Assembly: GCA_963575645.1 (NCBI GenBank)
Contig: OY754466.1
Span: 12,812,001 to 12,876,000, forward strand
Length of the DNA: 64,000 nucleotides
Direction: 5' to 3'
From: Xanthostigma xanthostigma
Lineage: Eukaryota; Arthropoda; Insecta; Raphidioptera; Raphidiidae
The notes below the pieces were generated by a model that was given only the letters and a program-made list of their open reading frames with translations, made no database searches and was not told where the DNA came from. Below, one piece after another: positions 20,811 to 32,612 of this stretch. A program made the position numbers and the translations under genes. Position 1 is the first letter of the stretch. The number at the start of each line of letters is the position of its first letter.

Positions 20811-21416
20811 CTAGCAGTCCCGCCCGGTTTCACCCGGATGCATAAGAACGAATGGGGAAGGGACGCACATTTACCGAGATGAATGTTGTATCAAAATTTC
20901 ATGATGATCGGAGTTTTTGTCGATGAAAAGCAGTATTTACACTTTTTTTAGGTAATAAATATCTTTTAAATCAATAATTACTGTAATTAACAAAATATAA
21001 TAAATATTTAATTGAAAACACTGTAGGAAAATTATTTATATATAGGTACCTATAGTTATAACAGTTTTCAAATGATTTATTTAATTTTAATTAGTCGTAA
21101 ATAAAATTAAAATAAATTTAAATGTAGAAGAAAGTAATGTAGAAAATAAAAAAAATTAAAATTAAAAAAATATTCGCCAACGTGTGGCTCGAACCCACGA
21201 CCCTGATATTAACAGACGCATTCTCTACCGACTGAGTCAGCCGGGCTTGTGAGTGTGCAACGCTAATATTGGTATATCCAGTTAGGACATTTCACCTGAA
21301 TAGAAGCTTATTTTTGAGATACATTTTGCAACATTTTTCATTGATGCTTCGCTCCTATTGGTCGTAGCGTGATATTATATAGCTTATAGCCTTCCTCAAT
21401 AAATGGGCTATCCAAT
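20811..21416 (-). mobile_element. Helitron-like repeat, copy 1 (truncated)
   Basis: On the minus strand it ends ...GGTGAAACCGGGCGGGACTG-CTAG followed by T, matching the CTRR-type 3' end of Helitrons. It shares its whole length with 37563-38176, including a tRNA-Lys-like segment, but stops before the 5' terminus; a palindrome begins at 21430. Confidence 0.55.
21175..21246 (-). repeat. tRNA-Lys-like relic inside the Helitron-like repeat
   Basis: On the minus strand: GCCCGGCTGACTCAGTCGGT, then a T arm GGGTCGTGGGTTCGAGCC and an end close to CGTTGGCG. It follows the eukaryotic tRNA-Lys(CTT) nearly base for base in the D and T arms, but the anticodon stem reads GCGTCTGTTAATATC, where pairing is lost and CTT is absent. 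Pseudogene. Confidence 0.7.
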
Positions 21417-21429
21417 ATTCACAAAACCT

Positions 21430-21857
21430 TAAGAGTATTCGTCCCGGCAAATACCCCCTGCACCCTTCATCTCAAATCTTTTCCCCTCGCCTAAAAACGA
21501 TTCGCGCTCTCCCGACGCTATTTTTAAAGCTAGAGGGTTCTGGTAAACGCCAAATGAAAGACAAAGAATCAGACTACAGATCCTACAGGCGAATTTTTTG
21601 AAAAAAAAATTCCTGAAAAAACTGACAACCTTTTGACAAAAATAATAAGTTATGTAATATTTCACACGTAGGCGAAACTGTTTTTCAAAAAATTCGCCTG
21701 AAGGATCTGTAGTCTGATTCTTTGTCTTTCATTTGGCGTTTACCAGAACCCTCTAGCTTTAAAAATAGCGTCGGGAGAGCGAGAACCGTTTTTAGGCGAG
21801 GGGAAAAGATTTGAGATGAAAGGTGCAGGGGGTATTTGCAGGGACGAATACTCTTAA
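21430..21857. repeat. Long palindrome with about 170-bp arms
   Basis: The arms (21430-21602 and about 21683-21857) are almost exact inverted copies: GAGTATTCGTCCCGGCAAAT against its complement at 21835-21855, and CTAGAGGGTTCTGGTAAACG and AAGACAAAGAATCAGACTAC in both. The spacer is about 80 bases. Both minus-strand ORFs here are arm sequence read twice. It abuts the truncated edge of the Helitron-like repeat. Confidence 0.85.
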
Positions 21858-22830
21858 CATAATATGTAAGTTTAAAATAGTGCAAGATTAAAATAGAAGG
21901 TCGGGGTACACTTGCACTCTATTGAGTATAGACAATTCCTCTTCTATAATATCTAAAAGTTGTCACTAAATGGAAAGCATCCAATTTTGCAAGTCTATAA
22001 ACGGTAAATCAAAACAGATACTTAATTTAATAAAACTTATGATTACATAACTATATAATCATAATATGATTACACAAACCGGTTAGCAGTGCAATATACA
22101 GTCGGTGTAAGTTAACCCGCATGGCAAAGAGCAAGACAATAAATCAAAGAGTGCTAGTAGACTAAGAGTCGACCGTCGGATTGAAAACACATACATTGAA
22201 AACACAGACTTTGCCTGCGCGAGTTAATATTGGGGAAGAGACAAATAAGGAGCCATAATTATTTTTATTTTGCCGGAAATTGACAAATTAACTGTATTGT
22301 GTTCACAGACGCACAGAGTTTTACCAAAAAGATGTTTTTGGATTCGACCCCAAAACAAAAAAATATCGTAAAATTTTGAAATGTGAATTTTTACTTAAAT
22401 TAGTAGGTACCATTCCCAACTTGTGGGTTGGAATGGTAAAATAATGACAATTGAAAATTCGCTTTGGGAGTCTTTGAAACTGTACAATTACATACCAAGT
22501 AACGATTTTATTTATTAGCAATTAATTGAATTAACTTCGGTAGAATTCATTAAAAAAACAACCTTCACAGTGAGTGGATTTTGTAATTCGTTGCTATATA
22601 TACAAATAATTTCGCTTTAATTACGTATGTATAGAAAATAGTATTATACTACACATGTTTAGAATATAGATGCTATACTGCATAATCTGAGTATAGAATA
22701 AGCAAAAACGTAACAAGATTTGTGACGGCAAATTACCGAGTGGCCTCCTCGTGAAGTTCATAAAACGAACCTAAAGAAATTTTACGTCAATATAGAATAT
22801 TATAGCTCCCTATTTATCCACAGAGACAAA
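21858..22830. other. No gene; fragment related to the 43-kb palindrome
   Basis: Positions 22300-22445 match the arm of the large palindrome at 42982-44537 (GACGCACAGAGTTTT, then ATTTTGAAATGTGAATTTTT, then TTGTGGGTTGGAATGGTAAA). The remainder is unassigned. Confidence 0.5.
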
Positions 22831-25115
22831 GGATCCCTCACAAACTTTTTGGGATTTGGTTCTCGATAAAATTGATCGAAAATGGTTTTATTTTATAATT
22901 TAAGGTCACTAAGAAAAGTGTCCATGTGCGCATAGCCTAAAAACCAATAGATTTTTAGCTACATATATGTTAAACGAAAATTTAGATGTAGGGATATCAC
23001 AAACATGTTCCTTGTTCAACTTTTTTGTTTTTTTTTTTTTTTAGAAACAGAAAAATAATCGAAAACTAGATAATGTTGGAAGGTATCACCCTGTATAAAA
23101 TAATAATGTCATATTCGGATTCAGCGCACTTAAAAACAGGTCTATAAAGTTAGCATATCCACATCAAAAGCCCACGAAGTTAATAGTACCATAATTTGTT
23201 GCTAATTTGTTACCCCAAAACTGATTTTGTTGCTCTGACCGTTTTCGAGGAACAATGGATACGGTAGCGTTATATAAAGATGGCATAGCCAGTGGTTGTA
23301 TCTCTATAAGTAGTTTAGATATACTCATTAAAAAAGTACCATAATTTGTTGCTAATTTGTTGCTTTTGAATGGTGTAATCACTTTCAGGCTAAATGATAA
23401 GAGATCGGTAGGATATAAACCGATCGAAAAAAAATGTTAAAAACAAGAAAATTCATAAGGTTAAAGAAAAGCCTATGACACGAAACAAACACTTTATTGC
23501 TACGTTCCGAGATTAAAAATAAAGAATTATAAATAAAAAAAAACAATTAACAAATAACTATATATACTTGTATTAGCCAGTACGGCTCGAAGCGACAAAT
23601 CAACAGCAACAAATTCAGTCGTTGCGCATGATTTTGTTGCTAATTTGTTGCTCTGAGATTATATAAAAATTTATTTTGTTGCTGTGCACAGGAAACAAAT
23701 TAACGATGTGTTAGGATTGATAACGTTCTTACATTAGCCAGTACGGCTCAACGCGGAAATTTATTTTATTGCTGTGCATAGGAAAAAAATTAACGATGTG
23801 TTAGGATTGATAACGTGCTTACATTAGCCAGTACAGCTCAAAGCGACAAATCAACAGCAACAAATTCATTCTTTGTCCATGATTTTGTTGCTAATTTGTT
23901 GCTCTGAGATTATATAAAAATTTATTTTGTTGCTGTGCACAGGAAACAAATTAACGATGTGTTAGGATTGATAACGTTCTACATTAGCCAGTATGGCTCA
24001 AAGCGGCAAAACAACAGCAACAAATTTATTCTTTGCGCATGATTTTGTTGCTAATTAGTTGCTCTGAGATTATATAAAAATTTATTTTGTTGCTGTGCTC
24101 AAGAAACAAATTAACGATGTGTTAGGATTGATAACGTGCTTACATTAGCCAGAGCGACAAATTAGCAACAAAATCATACGCAAAGAATAAATTTGTTGCT
24201 GTTGTTTTGCCGCTTTGAGCCGTACTGGCTAATGTAGAACGTTATCAATCCTAACACATCGTTAATTTGTTTCCTGTGCACAGCAACAAAATAAATTTTT
24301 ATATAATTTCAGAGCAACAAATTAGCAACAAAATCATGCGCAATGACTGAATTTGTTGCTGTTGTTTTGCCGCTTTGAGCCGTACTGGCTAATGTAAGCA
24401 CGTTATCAATCCTAACACATCGTTAATTTGTTTCCTGTGCACAGCACCAAAATAAATTTTTATATAATTTCAGAGCAACAAATTAGCAACAAAATCATGG
24501 ACAAAGAATGAATTTGTTGCTGTTGATTTGTCGCTTTGAGTCGTACTGGCTAATGTAAGCACGTTATCAATTTTAACACATCGTTAATTTGTTTCCTGTG
24601 CACAGCAACAAAATAATTTTTTATATAATCTCAGAGCAACAAATTAGCAACAAAATCATGCGCAAAGACTGAATTTGTTGCTGTTGATTTGTCGCTTCGA
24701 GCCGTACTGGCTAATGTAAGCACGTTATCAATCCTAACACATCGTTAATTTTTTTCCTGTGCACAGCAACAAAACAAATTTTTATATAATTTCAGAGCAA
24801 CAAATTAGCAACAAAATCATGCGCAAAGAATAAATTTGGTGCTGTTGTTCCGCCGCTTTGAGCCGTAATGGCTGATGTAAGTTAGTTGCCAATTGTGATG
24901 TGGATATTTATAGACCTATTAAAAACATTTTTAGGATTTTTTAAGATTGTGAATTCAATAGATATACGTACCTATATCTAAAATCTCGCTAAACATATCT
25001 GTAGCTAAAAATCTATTGGCTTTTTAGTCTATATGCGCCAATGGACACTTTTTCTTAGTGACCTTTAAACTATGAAATAAAATCATTTTCGAACAATCTA
25101 GATTGTGCGAGGTCC
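22831..25115. mobile_element. Long-TIR element with an inverted tandem-repeat core
   Basis: Outer inverted repeats of about 150-190 bases start GGATCCCTCACAAAC on the left and, from the other strand, GGACCTCGCACAA on the right; they match the element at 1074-1952. Inside them a second inverted pair (ACAGGTCTATAA with ATATCCACATCA at 23135-23165; complement at 24897-24925) encloses facing arrays of about 161-bp repeats. Total 2.3 kb. No protein remnant was found. Confidence 0.75.
23575..24890. repeat. Two facing arrays of an approximately 161-bp repeat
   Basis: The unit includes TTGTTGCTAATTTGTTGCTC, then GTGCACAGGAAACAAATTAA, then CATTAGCCAGTACGGCTC. Three to four forward units (one internally shortened, about 23750-23820) run to about 24150; the order then reverses and four inverted units follow (starts near 24311, 24472, 24633 and 24794, spacing 161). 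The junction at about 24148-24156 fuses AGCC to AGAGCGACAAATTAGC. Confidence 0.85.
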
Positions 25116-25483
25116 TTAGTTGTGTATTCGATGCATAGGAAATATTGACGGTGGGCTCTCCGTTTAAACTCGGTAGCGACAACAAGCAAAAGGACGAAAG
25201 GACGACAGTTAGAATAACGCGATAACGACGACCCCCGTCCTCGATGTTGTTACGGCGACCGCACGCATGTTGATCGTCAACAGATTGGGGTCGCAGTGCT
25301 GCCAACAAAAACTTAATGGACTTAAATTGTACGTATTTAGTGTTTACATGACACAGTAACTAAGCCTTTGTTCGCCACAATTTACAGTATCAAGCCAATT
25401 AATTAGAATATCAGCCTCTTAACTACCGCCGTCTTTGGGCCGAGTTCTGTCCACGAGTTAATTTTAATTAGCCCGCCGAATCC
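25116..25483. other. No gene recognised
   Basis: A short GC-richer patch at 25200-25310 has no recognised frame; the 94-codon minus frame overlaps the TIR element and has no domain. Confidence 0.4.
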
Positions 25484-25498
25484 TGTCAATTTTAAATA

Positions 25499-26072
25499 AT
25501 AATAGTAACAATGCGTTTGAAGACCCTGTTTTTGACACTCAAAATTTCTTGTGTTGTAGTTTGTGACACTGATATTGCCCTAATTTGTGACACTCATTTG
25601 TTAGGCTATGTATTGTTATTAGATTGTGTATTATTATGTTTAAATAAAATAAAATCAATCAATCAATAATGTCCGTTTCTAAACTTTATGTCATAACAGA
25701 CGCCATTCGCACCATTACTATTTTCCATTTATCACACTTCTCGTTAATTTTTACATTTTTAAACTTCCACTTAATTAATAGCAATGGGCGAATGAAGGAA
25801 TTTTAGGATATTAGGCAAATTTTGAGTATAGGAGTTTGACAGGTAATCGGCCATAGCCTTGAATAAGGAACCATCTCGATATTTATCTGGAATTATGGAG
25901 GGAAACCATATAGAAAACCTTAATAAGATGACCGGTACAGGAATTACCGTTTTTCGGCTAGAGGCGGCAGAAAAAAGTCCCAGCCACATCTGCCCCCGCC
26001 GGGATTCCGATTAGAACCCGGTACCTCCCGAATGCGAGTTTAGTGCTCTTACCCCTACGCTACTCCGCTCGG
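25499..26072 (-). mobile_element. Full-length tRNA-headed SINE with 15-bp TSD
   Basis: The direct repeat TGTCAATTTTAAATA occurs at 25484-25498 and 26073-26087, so this is one insertion by target-primed reverse transcription. On the minus strand it starts ACCGAGCGGAGTAGCGTAGG (A box), has a B-box region with a short internal duplication (GGGTTCTAATCGGAATCCCG), then the family body down to ATGACATAAAGTTTAG. Beyond that it carries about 190 bases (25499-25690) not seen in the other copies, with ATTGATTGATTGATTTTATT, ending in a TTACTATTATT-type tail. The extra part may be the family's true 3' end, shared with a LINE partner. Confidence 0.8.
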
Positions 26073-26087
26073 TGTCAATTTTAAATA

Positions 26088-28155
26088 TAAAAAATGAAAA
26101 TAAAAAAACTAAAACTTGACTAATGTCTAATATGAAAACTTGACGGAAGAAGTTAAAAATTTGTTTTATACTTTTTAGTTCGTTTTAAAAACGTGGTACC
26201 TATATTAAAAAAATGTTTATTTCTTTTATTTTTCGTAGTCAGGCAAAAATGATCGATAACTGGCAAGCAATCGAAAAGCAGTGCCTTTATAAACTAAATA
26301 TCTTCGATAAATTGTTGAAAACAGTCCGGGTTTTTCTAATGGAAATAAAGCTTGTATGGTATAAAGACAGTAGCTTGATAAAAATTCACAGAGGAAAATA
26401 TTTTAGGATAAGTTCCCAGAGGCATAATATAAAACACATGGAAGTACTCTCATGAGTATACACGATGACGCATTTGCATGTACGCATATTTTCCTCTCTC
26501 TCACATTTAAATACATAATATTATGTAATATATAATACTTGTTTCTTTTTAACACACGAATAACATATTATAGTGTGTAATGTTGTTTTTGGAACATAGC
26601 GAATAGAGTCCCTATTAATAATTTTGAACAGTGCACATTATTCCTTATGCATATTAAACAATATAAAATAAAATAAATATTTAGTTCTTACATCCTTCCT
26701 CGTAATTGCAAACACGAATAAAAAAAAATGTTCATTTCAAACGGTTTCAATTACGCGTCATATTATGGCGTTGAAGTTAGATCTAGCTAGCACGCATATA
26801 TTTAGTGCCTACTATATTGCTAGAAAAGATTGTGAGAAAGACTCAAACACTACGGTGCAGACATATATACGTCTGTCTCACTTATTATACTCTGAGTCTC
26901 ATGCTCATGTCCGTGAATGGATGCGCGTCAGTTGCAGCGTCAGACGGTCAGTTTGCAAATAGAACTAAGTTGTGAAAGGGAGATGGCTTGCTCTATTCCA
27001 CTTACTAATTGCCTCACTACAGACGCGGCACTTGCGCACAACGGGTCAAGTAAAAAGAAAGAGATAGAAAACAGTCATTTGTTGTCTCACTTCATGGGCC
27101 ACGCTTCCACTTACGGCCACAAGCAATATAGAAGTTATTAAATATATGCTAGCACGTCTTTTTCGCTCATAGATAAAGTAAAGTATGTCTATGGAAAAAG
27201 ATGTATATATCAGTTATATAAAAACAACCGAATTACTCGCATTATTCAAGTCTAAAGAAGCAGTGAGCTATCTAGCGATGACGTATCTCCGTAGCGGGAT
27301 TATTCTATATTTTAAATTAGGTAGGTATATTGAAAAGTACACAATTTTGGAAATTTTTTTTTATATAGAAAACGGTTCACAAAAATTCTCGAAAAATTAT
27401 CAAATTAATTTTCAAATGTTTATCTTCTATTCGCGAATTGTAATTTTATTTGAATTTTAATTATCTGCATTTTGACTTATTTCACAACTTTTAATCTATT
27501 CGTTTAATAAAGACATCTTAAATCTATTCGTAACGTAGGATTCAACCCTTTAAAAAAATGTAGACTAGCCTGGTAATAATAAGAAATTATTCTTCATTAT
27601 GAATACAGCGGTTGTTGATTTTAACCGGTCCCATCAAAATATTGATACAGACACTAGTTTGGAATAAATTACATTTTTAGCTCCTAAGAAGTCTAAAATT
27701 GTAGACAGAACGTTGGCAATAAAAATAAAGATACTGTACAGTACTTCATATTTACCAAATTTATATTAAATAATTAAGGGAGCCAATATTTACACAGCTT
27801 CAATTTTACATGAATTCCCTAGGTTCCAAAAATATCTTTACACACTGTAAATGTCTGCAATGAACCTTTGTTTATACCAAAAAGAAATGAAATATAAATT
27901 TAATATGTTATCATCGTCAGGGCTGAAACACAACAGCCTATTATAATATGTATTTGTATTTTAATAAAAGAAATATGAAATTAAAAAAAAACGACATAAT
28001 AGTCCTTTAAAAAGAAAAAAAAGTTATCTCTCTTGTCCTGGTGGATTTTTACCTTGCCTATGTTTCACAATCTTTGTGCTAGACAGGAAGGTACAAACCC
28101 ACGAACCCGCACTAGTACAAGCTAGATTTTATTTTTTTTATTTTATTATTTCGAA
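26088..28155. other. Two kilobases without a recognised gene or repeat
   Basis: Short open frames at 26213-26455 (80 codons) and 27185-27460 (91 codons) have no known domain, and their composition follows the local AT content. At 26760-27140 the sequence is less AT-rich and rich in short complex words, but no frame is conserved or recognisable. The longest stretch in the window with no repeat I can name. Confidence 0.4.
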
Positions 28156-28692
28156 ATATATTTCAGAGCTTCTTCAATAAATAAAATTATCGACCAATTT
28201 TTCAGACAATATATTAACAAAAAATATATAATATTAATACATTAACGTTTCGATCCAGATTTGGATCTTCTTCAGAACTGATCTAAAAAATATAAAAAAA
28301 ATATAAAAAGTAATTAATATTTAGTTTCTAATTATTTTTAATGAATTTCATTGAGTTTTCAATATTTCTATATTAAAAACTAACGAATTTCATTAAAAAT
28401 AATTAGAAACTAAATATTAATTACTTTTTATGTTTTTTAGATCAGTTCTGAAGAAGTTTTATATCCGGACCGAAACGTTAATGGATTACCTAATTATTGA
28501 TAATTTTTACTTAAATTCTTAAAAACAACTTGCCCGTAAGAAACAATATCTTAAATTAAGTACGAAACTGTAGAGTGAAGTAAGAAAGTAATTAATTATT
28601 TATTATTTTTATAAAATGTTAATGTATTTAATTTATATATCTTTTGTTAATATATTTGTCTAAAAAATTGGTCGATAATTTTATTTATTGAA
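28156..28692. repeat. TCGACCAATTTTT-family repeat, full palindrome
   Basis: Ends CTTCAATAAATAAAATTATC and its complement enclose two half-units, each with the motif: minus strand at about 28247-28275 (CTGAAGA-A-GATCC-AAATCT-GGATC-GAAACG) and plus strand at about 28447-28478 (CTGAAGA-A then a degenerate stem and CCGAAACG). The most symmetrical member of the family here. Confidence 0.7.
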
Positions 28693-29186
28693 GTATTTAC
28701 TTAATTTCCGATCAATCGGTATTTTATTTACAATTAACAAAACGGTCATGTTTTATGAACTATTCCACCGGTTGGTACGTGGCTTATTCACACAAATTAC
28801 AAAAATATTCCTCTAAATAGTTACAGTATGTTCTATTTGCTTACCCATATTATGTAGAACTAACGACCTTTGTACCGCGACGCAACCAGAATGTTTGTTT
28901 TCACTTACCTGTAATAAATAAAAAGTGTTATTGATTTTATTTTTACAGGTTTTTTTATTTTAGTTCAATTGTTGGTCAGTAACAAATCTTGCTATCCAAT
29001 TTTGAGCCACGTTGTTTCAATGACAATACAATGTTCTTAAAATCAAAATATTTAACAAAATACCTATCCAAGGCGTATGGCTTATCGAGCAACTTATTTC
29101 TGTTAATTTTGAAGTTATTGTCGGTGACTTCATGATGTTAATTTTAATCTTACATCGTAAAAATTTACTCTCATAAGGTATATATC
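28693..29186. other. No gene recognised
   Basis: AT-rich; nothing assignable. Confidence 0.4.
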
Positions 29187-29376
29187 CCAAGCAGCCAGAG
29201 AACGGACATGAAAGCGTCACCGTCTTGCGCAGTAGCTAAAACGAAACTGTTTGTATCGGTTTTTGAGCTACTGCGCAAGACTGTGAGCTACTGCGCATGA
29301 CTGTGAGCTACTGCGCATGACTGTGAACTACTGCGCAAGACTGTAACGGTTTCGTGTCCGTTCTCTGGCTGCTTGG
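29187..29376. mobile_element. Small MITE with 20-bp tandem repeats
   Basis: Ends CCAAGCAGCCAGAGAACGGA and its complement (29355-29376) form the TIR. Inside are four copies of the 20-mer GAGCTACTGCGCAAGACTGT (29265-29284, 29285-29304, 29305-29324, 29325-29344, with one or two changes) and one inverted partial copy at 29221-29237. Confidence 0.8.
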
Positions 29377-29429
29377 AGCATACCTATAATTTTTTCTTAA
29401 CTTCAAAAACAGAAACGAATCATATACAG

Positions 29430-29789
29430 CAGTGTTTTTCAACCTTTTTCATGATGCGACCCCCCTGGTATGAAAAAATATTTCGCGACCCCCCGGCCCT
29501 TCGCTTTTTTATCATATATGTATGTGTATGTTACAGTGTTACAAATATTCATTCCATACGACGTTTTTATACGTCTCCATAATTAGGATTCGGATATAAG
29601 TGCATAATATAGTACGTAAAACACATTATTTTACAATTATTACATACATCGAATGCGTCGCCAATTGATAACTAACTAACGCAATTTGCGCACATAGGTA
29701 TTATTAAAATTCTCTCGACCTCTGACGACCCCCCTATAGAAGCTTCGCGACCCCCCAGGGGGTCGCGACCCACAGGTTGAAAAACACTG
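29430..29789. mobile_element. hAT MITE with perfect TSD
   Basis: TIR CAGTGTTTTTCAACCT at both ends, next to runs GCGACCCCCC/GGGGTCGCGACCC. Flanked by ATATACAG at 29422-29429 and 29790-29797, an exact 8-bp duplication. 360 bp, non-coding. Confidence 0.95.
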
Positions 29790-29797
29790 ATATACAG

Positions 29798-30889
29798 TGT
29801 AGTTCTGTATCAAACTCATTAGTGTTTTTGCCATGAGGCACTTACACTATTGGCGTCGTCGGATGGTGTGACTTAAGGGTTGGACCAAAATTTCTCGGCG
29901 TTTCATAGCCTCCTAAACACTATGGCACCATTTTTGAAAAAGTATGTTTATATAATATGTGTGGAGTTAATTTATTTTAACGAAAGGACGACATGTTGAA
30001 ATCCATCACCGCACGAAGTCTATTTAAAATGAACTCAATTGGGCCACTTTAAGGGTGAATTTTAGAGGATGAAAAAATGTTTGGGCCCAAAAATACCTGA
30101 AAATTTCTCCGAATCGATTCAAAATTAAAATTTAACCCTTTAGTAATGATTAAAATGTGCTACCAAATTTTTATTTAAATCGGCCCGACAGGAGCGGACT
30201 TAAAAATTTTATGAAAACGTTAGTTTGTAGATATGGAGCTATTTAGTGAAGGGTGAATTTAATTTGTTGTATTGATAGTAATATTAAAATTAAGAAAAAA
30301 AATATTATTTTAAGGGATGTTAAAATTTGTATTTTGTCCAAAAACAAAAGGGTTAAGTTCACGTAATAAAGCCACACTGCTAGTGTGAGCAAATACACTA
30401 TATTGTCGGCAGGGTTTCGCACTGCGACCTGAGTTTTTTTTTATATTGCGATGCAGCAATTACAATTGTCATTATTATTTTAACGCTTGGTTGTTTTATT
30501 GTTTCAGGTAAATACAAATGGAAATAACTACCGGTGAAAATACAATTACGGATATAAATAAACAAGAAAGTACAATTCGTATGTACCTATATTATTATTT
30601 AATAGTAGCTAATATTATAAATCTAATTTTTACAATAATTGTTATTAAAAATTATAAATAATTATAGATTCCGGCGTCATTTGCTGTAAATTATATACAT
30701 TTTAATTTAATAAAACACAGCGTTTTATTTATTTATATTTTTATGTTATAACAATTTTTTCCAACAACTCAGAAAATTCGTTGCGACTTAGATTAGTGTT
30801 AAGTTTTATGTCAGATGAAGCCACTGTTGTGCAACAAAAATATTATAAAATAAAAATTTTAAGTAAATAAAGAGCAAAATGTATTATAT
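29798..30889. other. No gene recognised
   Basis: Contains a weak relative (29840-29915) of the short repeat at 16800 and 47510, and the phrase CAGGGTTTCGCACTGCGACC near 30408 that resembles a hAT end without a partner. No frame of note. Confidence 0.4.
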
Positions 30890-31324
30890 ATGCTCACCGG
30901 TAATTTCTCGTATTCCTCTCGGGAGAAGAAACTATGACTAATTTGAAATGATTTAACCTTATCACTTGAGGGTCAGAAATGCGCCATTTCTTTATAATGA
31001 TACACTTCTGTGAAGAATTTTTATTTTATTTTTTTTATTTATTGTAAGTTTTAATACACAACATAAAATACAGTAAATTTCGTGGCTTTTAGCTGTAGGC
31101 AGGTTGTCCAATTAGCAAGCTATCAGATCATGAAAAAATTCAAGCCAAAAAGTGAGATTTCTTTTTTAATATTTAACTCCCAAAATTCCAATTTTTGTAA
31201 AAATGCGAAGTAGATTTTCTCGAAAATGTCGCATTTCCGACCCCTAAGTAATAGAGGTTAAATCATTCCAAATTAGTCATAGCTTTTTCTCCCGAAAGGA
31301 ATACGAGCAATGACCGGTCACCCT
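30890..31324. mobile_element. MITE with about 100-bp TIRs
   Basis: Left end ATGCTCACCGGTAATTTCTC and right end, read from the minus strand, AGGGTGACCGGTCATTGCTC continue together through CTATGACTAATTT and GGGTCAGAAATGCG. Flanked by TATA-rich DNA, so a TA duplication is possible but not provable. Confidence 0.7.
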
Positions 31325-32025
31325 ATATATTAGTTATAAAATCTATGTTTGTCAGTTTTTCTTTCATAAGGCTTTTCTTGACCTCTCTGGGTAGCCAAGA
31401 AATTAAAATTCGGTATAGTGTCCTGGGAATTCCAAAAATCAACAAAAAATTCCAAACTTCAAAATTCTAAAGTTCAAGTTTGTTAATTAAATATATTTTT
31501 ACATTCAAAAATATACTAACTGTCGCATTTTGAGTGTGTGATTGTTTTGCAGATGCAATATTTAATGACATCATTAAATCGACTTGCGTCTAAAATGTAC
31601 TCGATAAATAAACATGAAATTCCGGAACATAATTTTCATTAGACGAAAACATGTGCAGCAATTATTGACGATTTGTGGTTTTAGTACGGCGCGTAACGAT
31701 GACATTAATTTTATTTATTTGTCATTTTAATCTCTGGTCCTATCAAATTAAATTATACGAACATTTATCACAAATTCATAGCGCATAGTACTTACAGAAA
31801 ATGACAATGTTACGAGAAAATAAATGAACCCAACACTGCGCTTGCATTTTAATCAAACAAATAAATTATTATAACAGTTTTGTTTCGTTGTTGCGTATTC
31901 TCAATTTCTTGAATCAATTTAGAGAGTTGGTTTTAAATTATGCAACTGGTGATATTTGCTAACTGTTGTCACTAGTTGTCGGGTCGTGCTACTCCTGTAT
32001 TGCTAATTTCCGTAAGTGGAAACAG
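31325..32025. other. No gene recognised
   Basis: AT-rich, no assignable repeat. Confidence 0.4.
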
Positions 32026-32308
32026 CGAGCAACGCTGAACAACGTCACAGCAATGCTGCATGGTGCTATCTGACGGCTTAGCTCAACGCTTTTGCTACTT
32101 GCGCCTCTATATGACAATTTTAGTAAAATATTTCTTCGATCTGTCATCTGAGCTTCATATTGTAATACAACAAAAAGAAGAACGTTATAAGCAGTGTGCA
32201 AAATTAGAAACGAATTGAATACCTGCAATCATATTTAAAAAATAATTTTGTAAAGTGATAATTATTATACTTATTTAGTGTGAATAATTCGCACAGGTCA
32301 CACTAGTG
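32026..32308. repeat. Dispersed repeat of about 283 bp, copy 2
   Basis: Matches 7221-7503 end to end with a few substitutions and a single-base indel. Confidence 0.7.
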
Positions 32309-32460
32309 TAGGAGTATTATAATTCACATGGGGCTATATTATATTGCCACTATTAAAAAATCAGCAGCATTGCAAGAAGTCCAAGTATACCATTAAAACT
32401 AGTGTTGGGCATAATCGATACATTTCAATAATCGAATGAATCGAAATAATCGGTTTTTAT

Positions 32461-32612
32461 AATCGAATGATCATTCGAATTATCGATTATGAATGATAAA
32501 TCGAATGATCATTCGAATTATCGATTATGAATGATATATCGAATTATCATTCGAATTATCGATTATGAATGATAGATCGAATGATCATTCGAATTATCGA
32601 TTATGAATGATG
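32461..32612. repeat. Four-unit 38-bp minisatellite
   Basis: Units at 32461, 32499, 32537 and 32575, each with the palindrome TCGAATGATCATTCGA (one unit TCGAATTATCATTCGA) then ATTATCGATTATGAATGA. Just upstream, TAGTGTTGGGCATAATCGAT (about 32402) looks like a hAT terminus, and further CGAATGAT words continue to about 33100; the array is probably the interior of a decayed hAT element whose other end I could not find. Confidence 0.85.

Noticed and set aside
21175-21246. Functional tRNA-Lys gene
   Set aside because: The anticodon stem is broken and CTT is absent; the block moves with a repeat in two copies.
23575-24890. CRISPR-like or bacterial repeat array
   Set aside because: Units of about 161 bp without unique spacers, in mirrored order, inside a TIR element of a eukaryotic genome.
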